DNA from: Reticulitermes speratus
Taxonomy: Eukaryota > Arthropoda > Insecta > Blattodea > Rhinotermitidae
Reading direction: 5' to 3'
Length of the DNA: 64,000 nt
NCBI GenBank assembly: GCA_021186555.1
Contig: JAJKFL010000330.1
Span: forward strand, 33,772,175-33,836,174
Under the pieces are notes generated by a model that worked only from the letters and a program-made list of their open reading frames with translations, searched no databases and had not been told where the DNA came from. Shown piece by piece: positions 53,750-64,000 of this stretch (position 1 is the stretch's first letter; each line of letters opens with the position of its first letter). Made by a program: the position numbers and the translations under genes.

Positions 53750-56700
53750 GTTAGTTACTCACAAATTAATTGTAATATGATGTTCTAAATGTGTATGTAG
53801 CATACTATGAAATTTGTATTTCTTTTGCAGGTGGAACTGCTTGATGCTGCAAAAGAACGTAACATTATTGTATGCCTTGGCACAGGCTCAAGTAAAATTT
53901 TCATAGCTACTAAGCTTATTCAAGAATTGGCCAATGCTGTGCGGAGGTTAGTAATTGAAAGTGAAGGATTCATTTAACATATGTTAAAACTTTGCTTTTC
54001 TGTGGCGCAAAGGAAAATAAAGCACCAGTAAGAGGTATGCGTGGTCTTACTCAGTCCTGCTGCAGATTTTGCATGGTACTTCAGATTAGGCCATAACTGC
54101 CTCCATTCACATCCTTTCCAAATCATAATCACAAATCGTTCCAGCATGTGACACTAGGTAGTCTGAGTTGCTGACATCATTTTATAAATTATAAATAAGA
54201 TAATTTTTTACTTATTGTAAATTTGTCTGTTCACAGTACCTTAAAACCAATACAGTTTGTATGGCATTTATTGTCATAGTGAATGCTGGAAAAATATAAA
54301 TTAGCCTGTTAGGTACTTCTGCACCCAAACCCATCTTGCATAGAAATGCATGATTCACGTGTATTATGTGTAAGCTTGTCACTGGAGTAACCTGATGCAA
54401 TCATAGCCATGGAAGCACAAAGTTAATGGGCTAAAAGATGTAAATTTTGACCTGGAGTTAAGTAAAAAAAACTGAATCCTGTGTGTGTGTGTGATTCATC
54501 AGCTGGCTTTTATATGTACAGTAGAGACTGGGTAGTTGCTTTGTTTTGTATCATTTGTTTACATTGTGTAGGGGCCGGGATAGCGTAGTCGGTTTAGCGA
54601 CTCGCTACGGGCTGGGCGGTCTGAGGATCGAATCCTGGTGGGGGCGAGATTTTTTGCAGCCGTCCAGACTGGCCCTGGGGCCCACCCAGCCTCCTATACA
54701 ATGGGTACTGGGTCATTCCCGGGGGTAAAGCGGCCGGGGTGTGGAGTTGACCACCCACCCCCATCTAGCACCGAGGTTAAAGAAAAAGTAGAGCTATACA
54801 TCTACTCCCCCTCTGGGCCTTCGTGGCCTGTTCTAGGGAGAAGTTTACCTTTTACCTTACTTTGTGTACTAGTTACTGGAGTGTGTACAGAATATTTGTG
54901 TTTTTATATAGAGATGAAGTCCAATTTATATTTCAGGCCATTCCGTCATGGGGGCAAACGAACTTTGTACTTGGTGGACACAGTGGCTATGGTGGCGCAG
55001 CAAGCATCGTACATTCGTCATTTGACAGATCTCTCTGTTGGGGAATACACTTCTGGTGATACAGTTGACACGTTTGATATGGAAGACTGGGAGCAGCAGT
55101 TCCGGGAAAACCAGGTAGATGTTACAAGCTTGTGCTTTTTATGACAATAGGGGGTGCATTATGCATTGTGTCTGATTCAGTGCAAAAGCAAACATGGCTG
55201 AAATAATTGTGAAATTAGTTAAAATTGTTGCTTGTACCTAATGGTTTGCATTTGTGGTAGGATGATGCTCACACACAATGATTTCAGGCTTCCGCCACGA
55301 TGTTGATGAAATCTGCGGTCTTCTGGGGTATTACGCGGCGTCGTGTGGTAATTGTTTAACAACGTTTTGGGACAACGTATCGGTCCCATCGTCACGGGTC
55401 AAGAGTCCGAGTAGGAAAGAGAGCCTATAACGTAGATTTTGGAAATTACGGCAGAGTAGCAAAACGTGTGATGTGATGACAGCCAATAGGCTAGAACCAG
55501 GGTGAGAGGGGTGGATACAAACAACGTAAAACTGCTGGCGGTACCGAGAATGCAAACAGCTAAGACAGTTGGAAAAACATATATGGAATAGAGTAACAGT
55601 AAAGGAGGAAAATATAAGGATAAAGCTAGATAAATAAATTACAAATAAACCACAAGTAAAAATTAAAAATGCAAATGAATAAATTAGAAGAATAAAGAAC
55701 CAAAACAGTGTGAGAGAGGTGGGGGGAGGAGAGACACAAAAAGTGGCTTCTCGGATACCTGTGCGAGATTCGACTCTTGACCCATGAGGGTGGGACCGAT
55801 ACGTTGTCCCAAAACGTCGGTAAACAATTACCACACGACGCCGCGTAATACCCCAGAAGACTGCAGATTTCACCCACACACAATGTTCACAACCAGGGTT
55901 TTGGTTAGTACATTCTAGGTGAGAATTAGGCCTGTAAAAATGCTGTTTGTTTTTTCTTGTTATATTTTTAATAAGCATTAGTTGATTGTGTTCGTTTATG
56001 TGTTAGGTTTTAGTAATGACAAGTCACATATGCTTGGAGATTTTGAAGTGTGGATTTATGCAGCTGAACTGTCTCAACTTGATCGTATTGGATGAGTGTC
56101 ATAGAGCTCTTAGAGAACATCCCATGAGACAGGTAAGATATTTCAATATATTTTGACATCACAAACATATGGGGGCACACGGTGGCGCAGTTGGTTGAGG
56201 CACTGCTCTACAAGCCGGAAGGTCGCGGGTTTGATTCCCTATGGTGTCATTGGAATTTTTCATTCACATAATCCTTCTGGTCGCACTATGGCACTGGGGT
56301 CGACTCAGCCTCTAACAGAAATGAGTACCAGGAATATTTCCTGGGGGGTGAAGGTGGCCGGTGCATGGGGCTGACAACCTTACCGCCTTCATGTGCCGAT
56401 TGTCTAGAAATCTGGGAGCCTCACATTTGCTTTTATCACATACATATTTCAATGAACATTTTCATAAATAAAACCAGATGATGACAGTGGATGATAATTC
56501 CAGTATTTTTGTACAGAATTCCCTTCAATGTGAATATTGGGACTGTTATTGCATTTCTTACAGTCTTTTTGTTTTGAGTGATTATTTTTGTTGTGCATTT
56601 TAAGTCTTGAAGAGGATTTTTTTTTGTCACCTACTGTTATGACACTTGGTGTTTCTGCAGTAGTATGTGGTCCAAACTATATTTGTGTACATTGAACACT

Positions 56701-59700
56701 TCAGCTGCCTCTCAGTGTGAACTTGCAAGTTTCGTGTTCAGTTGAACGTTTGTTGGCAATGCATTAAAGCAAGACAAGCGGCCATATGGCTATACCCAAC
56801 TGTGGATACACATGTGAACATCTACAGAATCTCTTCTTCTTCTTTTTTTTCTTTTTTTCTTTCTTTCCCCTATGGCTCGACAGCCTTATATGGGCCTGGG
56901 CCTCCTCGTTTCGTCGAGGTTTCATGGTCACACACATTTTAGACACACCACACTCGGTAGGACTCCTCTGTACGAGTGATCAGCCCGTCGCAGAGACCTC
57001 TACCTGACAACACATAACACTCACAAGAGACAGACATCCATGCCCCCGGTGGGATTTGAACCCACGATCCTAGTAAGCGAGTGGCCGCAGACCCACGCCT
57101 TAGACCGCACGGCCACTGGGATCGGCATCTACAGAATCTACTGTCTACAAAATTAAAGAACAACTGGATGAAATGACTGCTAGGCTTCAACATTCTCCAC
57201 AAAGTAACAGCAGAGCATTCCCAGTGTGTGTGTGCTGTAATTTGGCTGAGTTTTATTTGTAATGCTTCTAGCTTTGTCAGTTCCACTTATGGTCTGACCC
57301 ACCATGGCCTAACTTGATGAGGAGGTGTCTTGACTCCTCTGCCTGAATGGTTCCACAATTTTAATGACATTGTACAATAATTGTACTGTATCATGATGCT
57401 GTTTATTGTATGTAGGTATTACTTGTGCTGATCTCAGTGGCCGCGCGGTCTAAGGCGTGGGTCTACGGCCGCTCACTTACTGGGATTGTGGGTTTGAATC
57501 CCACCGAGGGCATGGATGTCTGTCTGTTGTGGGTGTTGTGTGTTGTCAGGTAGAGGTCTCTGCGACGAACTGGTCACTCGTCCAGAGGAGTCCTACCGAG
57601 TGTGGTGTGTCTGAGTGTGATCATGAAGCCTCGATAATGAGGAGGCCTAGGCCCCCAAGGGGCTGTCAAGCCATTGGGGGGGGGGGGGAAGGTATTACTT
57701 GTATGTAATTAAAATTAAATTTGTGGTATTTCCAGGTTTGTGTGTGTGTGTGTGTCTCATACGTGCAGTTTTCTGTATTCATGTTACAGATCATGAAAGA
57801 GTTTGTGTATTGTTTTGAACAACCTCGTATCCTGGGATTGACAGCTCCTCTATTGAACAGCATATGTGACCCAGGACGACTGGAAGGGGAGCTGAGACGA
57901 TTGGAATTGGTCTTGCACAGTGCAGCTGAGACGGCAAGTGACATTGTATCAGTTCTCAGGTAAATTTGATTCATCATACAGTTACTTCATAAAGCTGGGT
58001 TTAGTGATATCATGCATAAGCTTAATGCTACATGCCATATCTCTGTATACTGCACATATCTGATGCTACTAGACCAGTTTTCCATCTTTATACTTGATTA
58101 TCATTTGTCTACTGCATCACGATAAGGTGTGTAGAATCCGTTTGTTAGGTGAGTGCATCCATAGCACAGATTCTCTTATTGTGTTAGGTGTGGCTACCCC
58201 CTTACCTGTGGTATAAAATTGTGTACTTTTCTTTATTTTGTAGGTATTGCACAAAACCCAAAGAATTGGTAGTTGAATGCAGTCTGCCCACACCAGGACC
58301 TTTGGACAAACTCTTGGAAAACCTGATCAGATGTACGCTTGCCTTCTTAACTGATCACCGTTATGACCCATCAGAAGTGTATGAAGATGAATTTGAAGAA
58401 GAGCTCAAGGGCATTCCAGACCCCAAGATTGATCCACAGAAAATTTTGAATGATTTCTTAGATGTGCTTCACACATTAGGTATTTTAGCTTGCTTTACTT
58501 TCCTAAGGGAAATGTAGGCTTATGATGTCTCTGTGTTGTCTGCATGTCTCCCACTTTTCATTTCTTGAATGAACCTGTTGGGGATGACCATAGCACCACT
58601 TGGTCTAGGCTCCTGAAGTGATATCTGGTAATACATTTTGAGAAAACTCGTAACTCTTCTTAAGGGTTTTTTTTTGGGGGGGGGGGGTAGAATATAAGGC
58701 AACAAAGTGGAGGTGTGTGAAACTTTCATTTATATATATATATTATTTATTACTGCAAGTGTGTTTATACCCTGTGGCAGTGGTACTACAATGACACACA
58801 ACACAGAATAACATACATCACAAAAAATAACACACAACACTCAAAACAATACACAACACACAAACTTACGAAAACAATAAAACACACACACTACAAAAAA
58901 AAGTAGCTAAGCCTAACAATAAAAACCTAACGTAGATGAATCATAGATAAAAATAATTAGGTATACAAAGCAATCAGTCAACCATACTATACAAAAATAA
59001 AAATCCATATCTTGAAGAAGTGATGCACACACATTTCACCAGGACCTTGACTTCACTATGCTTATATACACTTCACGGTGCCCCCCGTTTTGCCTCCCTT
59101 CACTTCACTTCACTGCATTATTAGATGATTTTCCCCACACTTCTATACCCTTCACTTCACCTCACTTATCACTTTCCTAACCCTCTTCCTAAAAATACTT
59201 GGCTTACAGGGGAAAGTCCCTAAAGTGTCTGCAGGTAGTTTGTTCCATAGTTGGATGGTCCTATTTACAAAGGAATATTTCCCGATATCCGTCCTTTGCT
59301 TCCTGTTCCTAATTTTCCAATCATGATCGACCCTGCTCAGATAAGTGTGGCCTTTGTAATCTGTCACCTATAGCTTTCCAAGCCCGTTTAGGTTGCAGTT
59401 TTACAGTGCTAACAAATAAATCATACAAGTGAGGGATAACATGTGGTGTGAATATCTGTTATAAATGTCTTCATGTAAGATGTGTTTTATGTAGGTCTGT
59501 TTTAACGAAAATTAAATGAAAGAAGGAAGTCTTATGTGATGCGAACTTTGTTGTTCGGTGAGTAGTTGCAATGTTTTGAAGGCACAACGGTCCTTCAAAG
59601 TGTTGGGAACTATTCTTGCAATGACATAGTGTCACATCCATGAGACTTCAGCAGTCAGTAGCACCACTGTTAGAACCTAAAATCTCACAATTTGAGTTGG

Positions 59701-62700
59701 CTTGACAGTTTCTTATAAAATTCTCCAGTACAAAATTTTATGAAGATCCTTTTTATCAGTAACGCATACTCTCGCTGGCATGCAACTGAACCTGAAAACT
59801 ATGTGTTTTACCCATGTAGTGTTTTGTTTTTTTTTTGATTGACTTGCTAAACACTTGATTTTTATGAAGGAGACATACTGTTTGAGATGTGTTTGTTTTT
59901 TGTCAGTTGGTAACTGAACTGTTCAATGCTGTTTAGATGAAATTCAAGCTTAAAAGTGTTAATATACTTTGTATGTGAATTTTTAGGCTTTCGCAGGGAT
60001 ATGTTTGATGTTCCTGTTCTTCAACGATGTGATGCTGTATCACTGGATACTCGGTTCCTGGTGTTTCTGGACGGCTGCATTGCCTCAAACATTAGGAACC
60101 ATTTGCCCAATGACACAGTGTGACATCCCAGAAGAATGAAGACCTCTACCTGTTATGTGTTGAGAGTGAATTAATGCATTTGTTCAGGCCCTTGGTGTGC
60201 TGACCGGGCAGCGTTGGTTTTGCTGATCCAACTTGAGAAGCTGAAAGTTAAAACTCCTTACGAACGGCACTTCCTGTTGCTGTGCATAGTGTCCACTGTT
60301 ATGGTAAAAGTTAGGTAAAGTCATGTTCTTGTTATGAAACTAGAAAATTGATGAGAAATGGGAAATTGTGTCCATATGCAAGAGACCGATGTGAGGCAGT
60401 TCTTAGGATTAGTAGGTTTCTGGACTCTGGCATTTGTCTGATGTTCAGAAAAGAATACAGCGTTTGAGAAAGTGGCCCTGTTTCAGTCCTCAGGTTAAGG
60501 TAGGGAGGCATATATTGTGATGGATCCTAGAAAAGGGGCTGTTCAATTGCTGGACTTGCCCATTGTTTCAGATATTCTCTCTGTTTTTGAGTATGGGATG
60601 GTGGAAAAAGTCAAGAAGGCTAATAATCCTGGCATAAGGCTTTGATAGTAGTTTGAGAGAATAGTGGAACCTGAAAGAGCAGTTTGCTAGATCTCAGAAA
60701 TCAGACTTGTAATTTTCAAGGTGGCATTTTGTGATTATTGACTTGGACACAAGACACTGTTAGTTGAGGCCTACGGTATATCATGCCGTAATATGTGTGA
60801 GAGGCTTGGCTTAAAGAAAATGCAATTGTATTATGTTTTAACTTCAGTATTGCTGTCAATGTTTGTTTTCTATTATGTGTATGTTGTGTCTGAGTGGTTA
60901 TAAGGGATGGCTGGCAGATAATTTGAACGGGTTTACTCGCTTGACATGGAAGCAGGATGTCGTTGTGTTGGAAGTCCAACATTGTCCTCCCGCTCATGTG
61001 TTTGGGTTATGCAAACACAGTGCAACTCCAGCATATATTCAAGATCATATATTGCAGACTTTTGAGCGTTAAGTAGGCTACTAGTTACTTGGTCATGAAA
61101 GTATGAAAAATGTTTTTCAGAAGTAACTTCCATGAAAATGATACATGTTGCAGAGCGTGATTATACACATTATACTTTGTGTGTTGTGCATTGCTCTTTC
61201 TCGTTATTTCATGTGATGTGTTGCTGCGGAACATGCCGGATATTACCGTAATAGCACAGTGGCTGTTAACAGCTCAACAGAAAAAGTCTCTTCATTTTAT
61301 ATTCTCTACTTATTAAATTCACTTTAACCCTTTCACAATGGGGATGGACATTTAAATTTTAGCACATCCTTTATGTAAAACGTGAATAATATTTGATAAA
61401 AAAAGAAGATAAAATAATGAAGTACGTGGCATTTTGTGCGAAGTAAAACAAAGATTGTGCAGCACGTTTAAAAATGAAGTATGTATCCTTGTTGCCGAAA
61501 TGTATAAAATGATTCTCTTGGGGTGCAGTCGTACTTGTGTCCTATATATATATAGGAGGGCAAAAGGGTTAATATAATGTCAAATTTTTAACACCATCAC
61601 AAATATGAGGCCACAAGTAACACATTTATAAAGGGTTTCTGGATGTCCTGTTATCAGCCTACAGAGGTTTGGGGCCTCTGTGGAAAGTCCTTTGTATTTA
61701 ACCTCTTTATTTCTTTCTTTCCTTCCTTCCTTTATCTCATGTATCTCTATTACCTTTCTCCCATATTACCTTTTTGGCCCTTTTCATTTGTCTATTCTAT
61801 CTTAATTCCCCACCTCATTCTTTCCTCCTCCAATCTCATTTACATTATAAATCGTGCTTGTGTTTGTTGATTAATATGAACTGTCACACACTTATGAGTA
61901 ACTGTGCTCTCTCTGAGCACAAATGTTTGTCAAACTGGCCATTAAAATTACAGTATTTTAATACATTTCATTCTGCTTACGTTTTTGCGTGATGAATATT
62001 CTTACCCATTTCTGGAATGTTACTGTGATGACATGTCACCAGAATTGAGGCATAAATTGAAAATTAAATAGGTATTGAAAAGCTATTTTAAGTTTTACTG
62101 GAACTATGTTATGAATGAAGAGTTGTTTTTATTTTAGGGCAACTTGTGATGACTTCTTCCAAAAATACGATGAAAAGGAGAGAATGTACAGATTTTCATC
62201 ACCGAAAGTTTTACGACTCTTGGAGATACTACGTCAGTTCAAGCTAGAAAGGTTACCTGACGACAAGCAGGAAGAAAGTGAAACAAAATTATTACTGGAA
62301 GCTGAAGATACAGAAATTGGTACTTTTGTGAGTGAGAATGCAGTTGTAGCAAAACATGGAGATGATTGTGCCAGCGATACCAAAGTAGTGTTAACCAAAG
62401 AGAATGGAATTCAGGCGTGTCATATGGGAAGTCAAAAAAATAATTTAGTATTGAATGTGAGTAAGAGTTACGTTCGTGAGGAAAGGAGCTGTTGTGGTTG
62501 TGATATTGATGATGTGTTAAAGGAGACAGAAAATGTATGTGTTTGTCGTAATGATGATAGGCAATTAGAAGTGTTGCATGAGAAGCAGGGACAGCAGAAT
62601 GGTGAGATGTACTTTCATTTGCTTACTTGTAATAATGTTGGAGTTTTAGCTGTTGATTCTGTCAAGGACAATGTGTGTGAAGATTCAACAAACAAGGTCG

Positions 62701-64000
62701 GCATTGTGGAAGTTGCGCCAACGCTTGAAAAGTGCACTAGTTGTGAAAGTGATGTCACTGACACAGTGGTTGCTGGTGTTCCACTGCTATGCAGAGAATT
62801 TGACTCAAATAGAAATTGTAAAGTGTCTGTGATAGAGGGTGCATTTGAAATCCATGGCAATGATGACTGTGATAAAATAAAAACAGGTAAAATTGAAGAT
62901 GAAATCTTTAAAGAGATCTCAGTAAAAAATGCTGAAATAAGCACTATGCCAGTTACACCTGTAAAGAGACGTGCAGACCTTTATTCAAGGAACAGAGGTT
63001 CGAGGTTCTCACGGAGAGGTTACCAAAAGGAAGATGGAAGTGGTCCTGTGAGAGGTAGAAATGATCCCGCAGGACGGCAATACCGTAATTTGCAACAGGA
63101 TGATTTGGATGCATTATGTGGGATTATTTTTGTGGAACAGCGGTTCACAGCCAAGATTTTGTACCATTTGCTGAATGTGAGTATGAGCATATTATCTCCA
63201 TACTTTGTTGGTACAGTAAAACCCCCGTATCCGCGGTTTACCGCGGCCCGAAAATGTTAACACATTCACTGCCAAAGTCGACCATGGTGAATTTCAGTAT
63301 TTACGTTTTAATTTGCCAGCGTCGACTTTAGTCGATCTGAAGTTTACTCTGCGCTTTTATATATAGGGTTCGTTACTATCCGCGGTAGGTCTTGGAACGT
63401 ATCACCTGCGGATATGGGGGGACTACTGTATTTGTTTTGTATTATCATTGTATTTATATTATTCCCATTATCCTTGGAAATGTGTAAGTTTGTACAGAAG
63501 AATGCAATGTCAAAGCAAAGAAATGGTACAGTAGGGGTGGATTGTAGGTTGTGTATTGACACTATCAGTTGAAGCTATTTAACATGAGATAGTATGAATG
63601 GGTGACTGCATTTGTAAAGTTGAAAAGTTTATGGAAGAAGAGGTCATGGAATAGGTCAAGAGATCATCTAGCAAATTACTTGAAGGGGCTGAAGAAAACC
63701 ATGACAGTCCTTGGTCAGGATGGTCAGCATGGCAACTCAGATTGAAACTGTACACCCCTGATACAAGTTTCATATGTTATCATTCTAGCCAACAGACTCA
63801 GCCACAGCACTGGCCAAGTACACACTCTTGTATTTAACCTTTACTGGTCGAACAGGACGCCCATGTCCCATTAAATGTACCTCTTCATGGCCAAAAAGGA
63901 AAACACTGTCCCACGCAGATGCATGCATGGGGTTTTAAAATGAAAATTACTCTGGTTTGTCAGCAGCTAATTTGGGATTTAAAGGCCGGACAATAAAGGT
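53690..64000 (+). CDS. Dcr-1: Dicer-1, N-terminal helicase part (eight coding exons, continues beyond window)
   Basis: Exons 53690-53749, 53831-53946, 54937-55114, 56007-56132, 57790-57959, 58244-58479, 60188-60314 and 62138-63176, all with GT-AG introns and matching phases, encode the first 684 residues. The start [20 protein letters not shown] matches the insect Dicer-1 N-terminus. The helicase has motif I-like GTGSSKI (37-43), DECH (147-150), an LTAP motif III (177-180), a Hel2i region ([20 protein letters not shown]) and the start of the second RecA fold. PAZ, RNase IIIa/b and dsRBD lie downstream of the window. Dicer-1 cuts pre-miRNAs into miRNAs with Loquacious and loads Ago1. Dicer-2 is unlikely because its motif I is an intact GSGKT and its spacing differs. 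Confidence 0.93.
53831..53946 (+). CDS. Dcr-1: Dcr-1 coding exon 2 (helicase motif I)
   Basis: Reads [20 protein letters not shown] then [18 protein letters not shown]. In active DExD/H helicases motif I is GSGKT; here it is G-S-S-K-I: Lys-42 is kept, but the second Gly and the Thr are changed. Confidence 0.93.
54573..54860 (+). repeat. tRNA-derived SINE (family A) in Dcr-1 intron 2
   Basis: Head GGGATAGCGTAGTCGGTTTA and GAGGATCGAATCC, full body to AGTTTACC. Sense orientation, 75 bp upstream of the next acceptor. Confidence 0.85.
54937..55114 (+). CDS. Dcr-1: Dcr-1 coding exon 3 (motif Ia region)
   Basis: [20 protein letters not shown] then [20 protein letters not shown]. The [14 protein letters not shown] stretch corresponds to motif Ia of the RIG-I-like helicase fold. 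Donor CAG|GTAGAT. Confidence 0.93.
55308..55872. repeat. Foldback family F, largest copy, in Dcr-1 intron 3
   Basis: Arms of about 103-106 bp (55309-55411 and 55767-55872) with few mismatches (GAAATCTGCGGTCTTCTGG, TATTACGCGGCGTCGTG, TGGGACAACGTATCGGTCCC). About 355 bp of AT-rich sequence separates them. Confidence 0.88.
56007..56132 (+). CDS. Dcr-1: Dcr-1 coding exon 4 (DECH box)
   Basis: [20 protein letters not shown] then [20 protein letters not shown]. Complete DECH motif II. Donor CAG|GTAAGA. 42 codons in phase 0. Confidence 0.95.
56166..56425 (+). repeat. tRNA-derived SINE (family B)
   Basis: Head with GGTGGCGCAGTTGGTTGAGG and CGCGGGTTTGATTCCC, then the body to CTAGAAATCTGGGAGCCTC. The insertion point is 33 bp after the exon 4 donor. 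Confidence 0.85.
56862..57127 (-). repeat. tRNA-Leu-like SINE (family C), antisense copy in Dcr-1 intron 4
   Basis: Full copy on the minus strand: head at 57040-57127, body to the CCATAGGGG end. A CT-rich tract flanks it on the left (the A-tail side). Confidence 0.9.
57431..57685 (+). repeat. tRNA-Leu-like SINE (family C), sense copy in Dcr-1 intron 4
   Basis: Full plus-strand copy ending in a poly-G run (57678-57688). With the antisense copy 300 bp upstream it can fold into a ~250-bp hairpin in the Dcr-1 pre-mRNA. Confidence 0.9.
57790..57959 (+). CDS. Dcr-1: Dcr-1 coding exon 5 (motif III)
   Basis: [20 protein letters not shown] then [20 protein letters not shown], ending in SDIVSVL. A TG microsatellite lies just before the acceptor ATGTTACAG. 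Donor CAG|GTAAAT. Confidence 0.95.
58244..58479 (+). CDS. Dcr-1: Dcr-1 coding exon 6 (Hel2i)
   Basis: [40 protein letters not shown] and [20 protein letters not shown]: the conserved Dicer-1 stretch before the helicase pincer. Donor TTAG|GTATTT. Confidence 0.95.
58730..59420 (-). mobile_element. Non-LTR retrotransposon 3' end in Dcr-1 intron 6
   Basis: The minus strand encodes [20 protein letters not shown] and [20 protein letters not shown], the last residues of a Jockey/CR1-like reverse-transcriptase ORF (59152-59330). A frameshift separates the preceding [11 protein letters not shown] piece. The 3' UTR runs to a (TATA)n tail at about 58731-58742. 5'-truncated and dead. Confidence 0.75.
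60035..60142 (+). repeat. Foldback family F fragment
   Basis: ACACAGTGTGACATCCCAGA and neighbouring words match the right arm of family F; the left arm is decayed. It lies just before Dcr-1 exon 7. Confidence 0.5.
60188..60314 (+). CDS. Dcr-1: Dcr-1 coding exon 7
   Basis: Acceptor TTTGTTCAG; with the last G of exon 6 it reads [20 protein letters not shown] then [20 protein letters not shown]. The [13 protein letters not shown] segment is highly conserved in insect Dicer-1. Donor TTAG|GTAAAG. Confidence 0.95.
60315..62137 (+). other. Dcr-1 intron 7
   Basis: No gene. 61324-61573 has TTAACCCTTT at one end and AAAGGGTTAA at the other, which may be a piggyBac-type MITE. The rest is AT-rich and unremarkable. 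Confidence 0.5.
61324..61573. mobile_element. Possible piggyBac-like MITE (TTAA borders)
   Basis: Left TTAACCCTTTCACAATGGGG; right GGAGGGCAAAAGGGTTAA. TTAA borders and CCCTTT termini fit piggyBac-type elements, but the inverted repeat is short. Confidence 0.45.
62138..63176 (+). CDS. Dcr-1: Dcr-1 coding exon 8 (helicase C start with long variable insert)
   Basis: 1039 bp, the largest exon. It begins [20 protein letters not shown], then [20 protein letters not shown] (conserved), then about 270 residues of variable acidic, Cys-rich sequence, a basic stretch ([14 protein letters not shown]) and [20 protein letters not shown], where the second RecA domain resumes. Donor AAT|GTGAGT. No frame break. 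Confidence 0.93.
63211..63431. mobile_element. Tigger-like MITE in Dcr-1 intron 8
   Basis: Left TACAGTAAAACCCCCGTATC, right complement TACAGTAGTCCCCCCATATC, with CCGCGG phrases inside both ends and TA borders. It lies 34 bp after the exon 8 donor. Confidence 0.8.
63432..64000. other. Dcr-1 intron 8, remaining part
   Basis: No exon or repeat that I can support before the window ends. Confidence 0.45.

Noticed and set aside
55331-55978. 215-codon minus-strand frame in Dcr-1 intron 3
   Set aside because: It runs through both arms and the AT-rich centre of the foldback element; hydrophobic low-complexity sequence caused by base composition.
1-57685. tRNA genes
   Set aside because: The tRNA-like segments (1-66, 475-536, 27317, 34886, 54573, 56166, 57431 and others) lack complete acceptor stems and continue into shared non-tRNA bodies, so they are SINE heads.
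60340-60720. Possible extra Dcr-1 exon or retroelement ORF (words like [14 protein letters not shown])
   Set aside because: A retrotransposon RT-RNase H-like phrase can be read near 60395-60440, but the frame is short and broken and exon 7 joins exon 8 in phase without it. Evidence is too weak to list as an element.
61643-61870. 75-codon frame in Dcr-1 intron 7
   Set aside because: Phe/Ser/Leu-rich, from CT-rich DNA; no domain and no splice logic.

Overview
This is insect nuclear DNA: spliced genes with GT-AG introns, tRNA-derived SINEs, LINE tails, MITEs and abundant minisatellites, and no bacterial-style operons. The two clearest genes are arthropod: a three-domain chitin-binding 'obstructor' cuticle protein and Dicer-1. 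The repeat types and the Dicer-1 sequence suggest a cockroach or termite (Blattodea); that is an inference. Several coding exons carry 1-2 nt indels in homopolymers, the pattern expected of an imperfectly polished long-read assembly.

0-13.6 kb is non-genic: SINE copies, a deleted mariner-like element, hammerhead-ribozyme-like motifs, and three tandem arrays (91-bp, 30-bp and 65-bp units). The 30-bp array sits inside a pogo/Tigger-like element that is itself inserted at the edge of the 91-bp array.

13.7-40.9 kb (minus strand) is one complete five-exon gene, best matched to obstructor-B (CPAP3 family). I rebuilt it from splice sites: TATA box, signal-peptide exon, three peritrophin-A chitin-binding exons and a C-terminal exon followed by AATAAA. 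Its ~1 kb of coding sequence is spread over 27 kb because introns 1-3 hold seven unrelated minisatellite families plus TEs. Exon 2 has about five indels and exon 4 has one.

40.9-49.4 kb is intergenic: LINE, hAT and foldback debris and a 47-bp array. 49.4-50.75 kb (plus) holds an open reading frame for a C2H2 protein with nine zinc fingers, broken by a frameshift in finger 2. From 53.69 kb to the window end (plus) lie the first eight coding exons of Dicer-1, covering the helicase region. DECH is kept but motif I is altered; the PAZ and RNase III parts are outside the window. Its introns hold SINEs in inverted orientation, a 565-bp foldback, a LINE fragment and a Tigger-like MITE.

The least expected signal is a scatter of about ten hammerhead-ribozyme-like motifs (CUGANGA - hairpin - GAAA - palindromic stem III), of the minimal type known from Penelope-like retroelements. 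Two have an intact core and paired stem I. One lies inside a structure whose 51-52 bp inverted ends bracket the 3-kb 45-bp-unit array.
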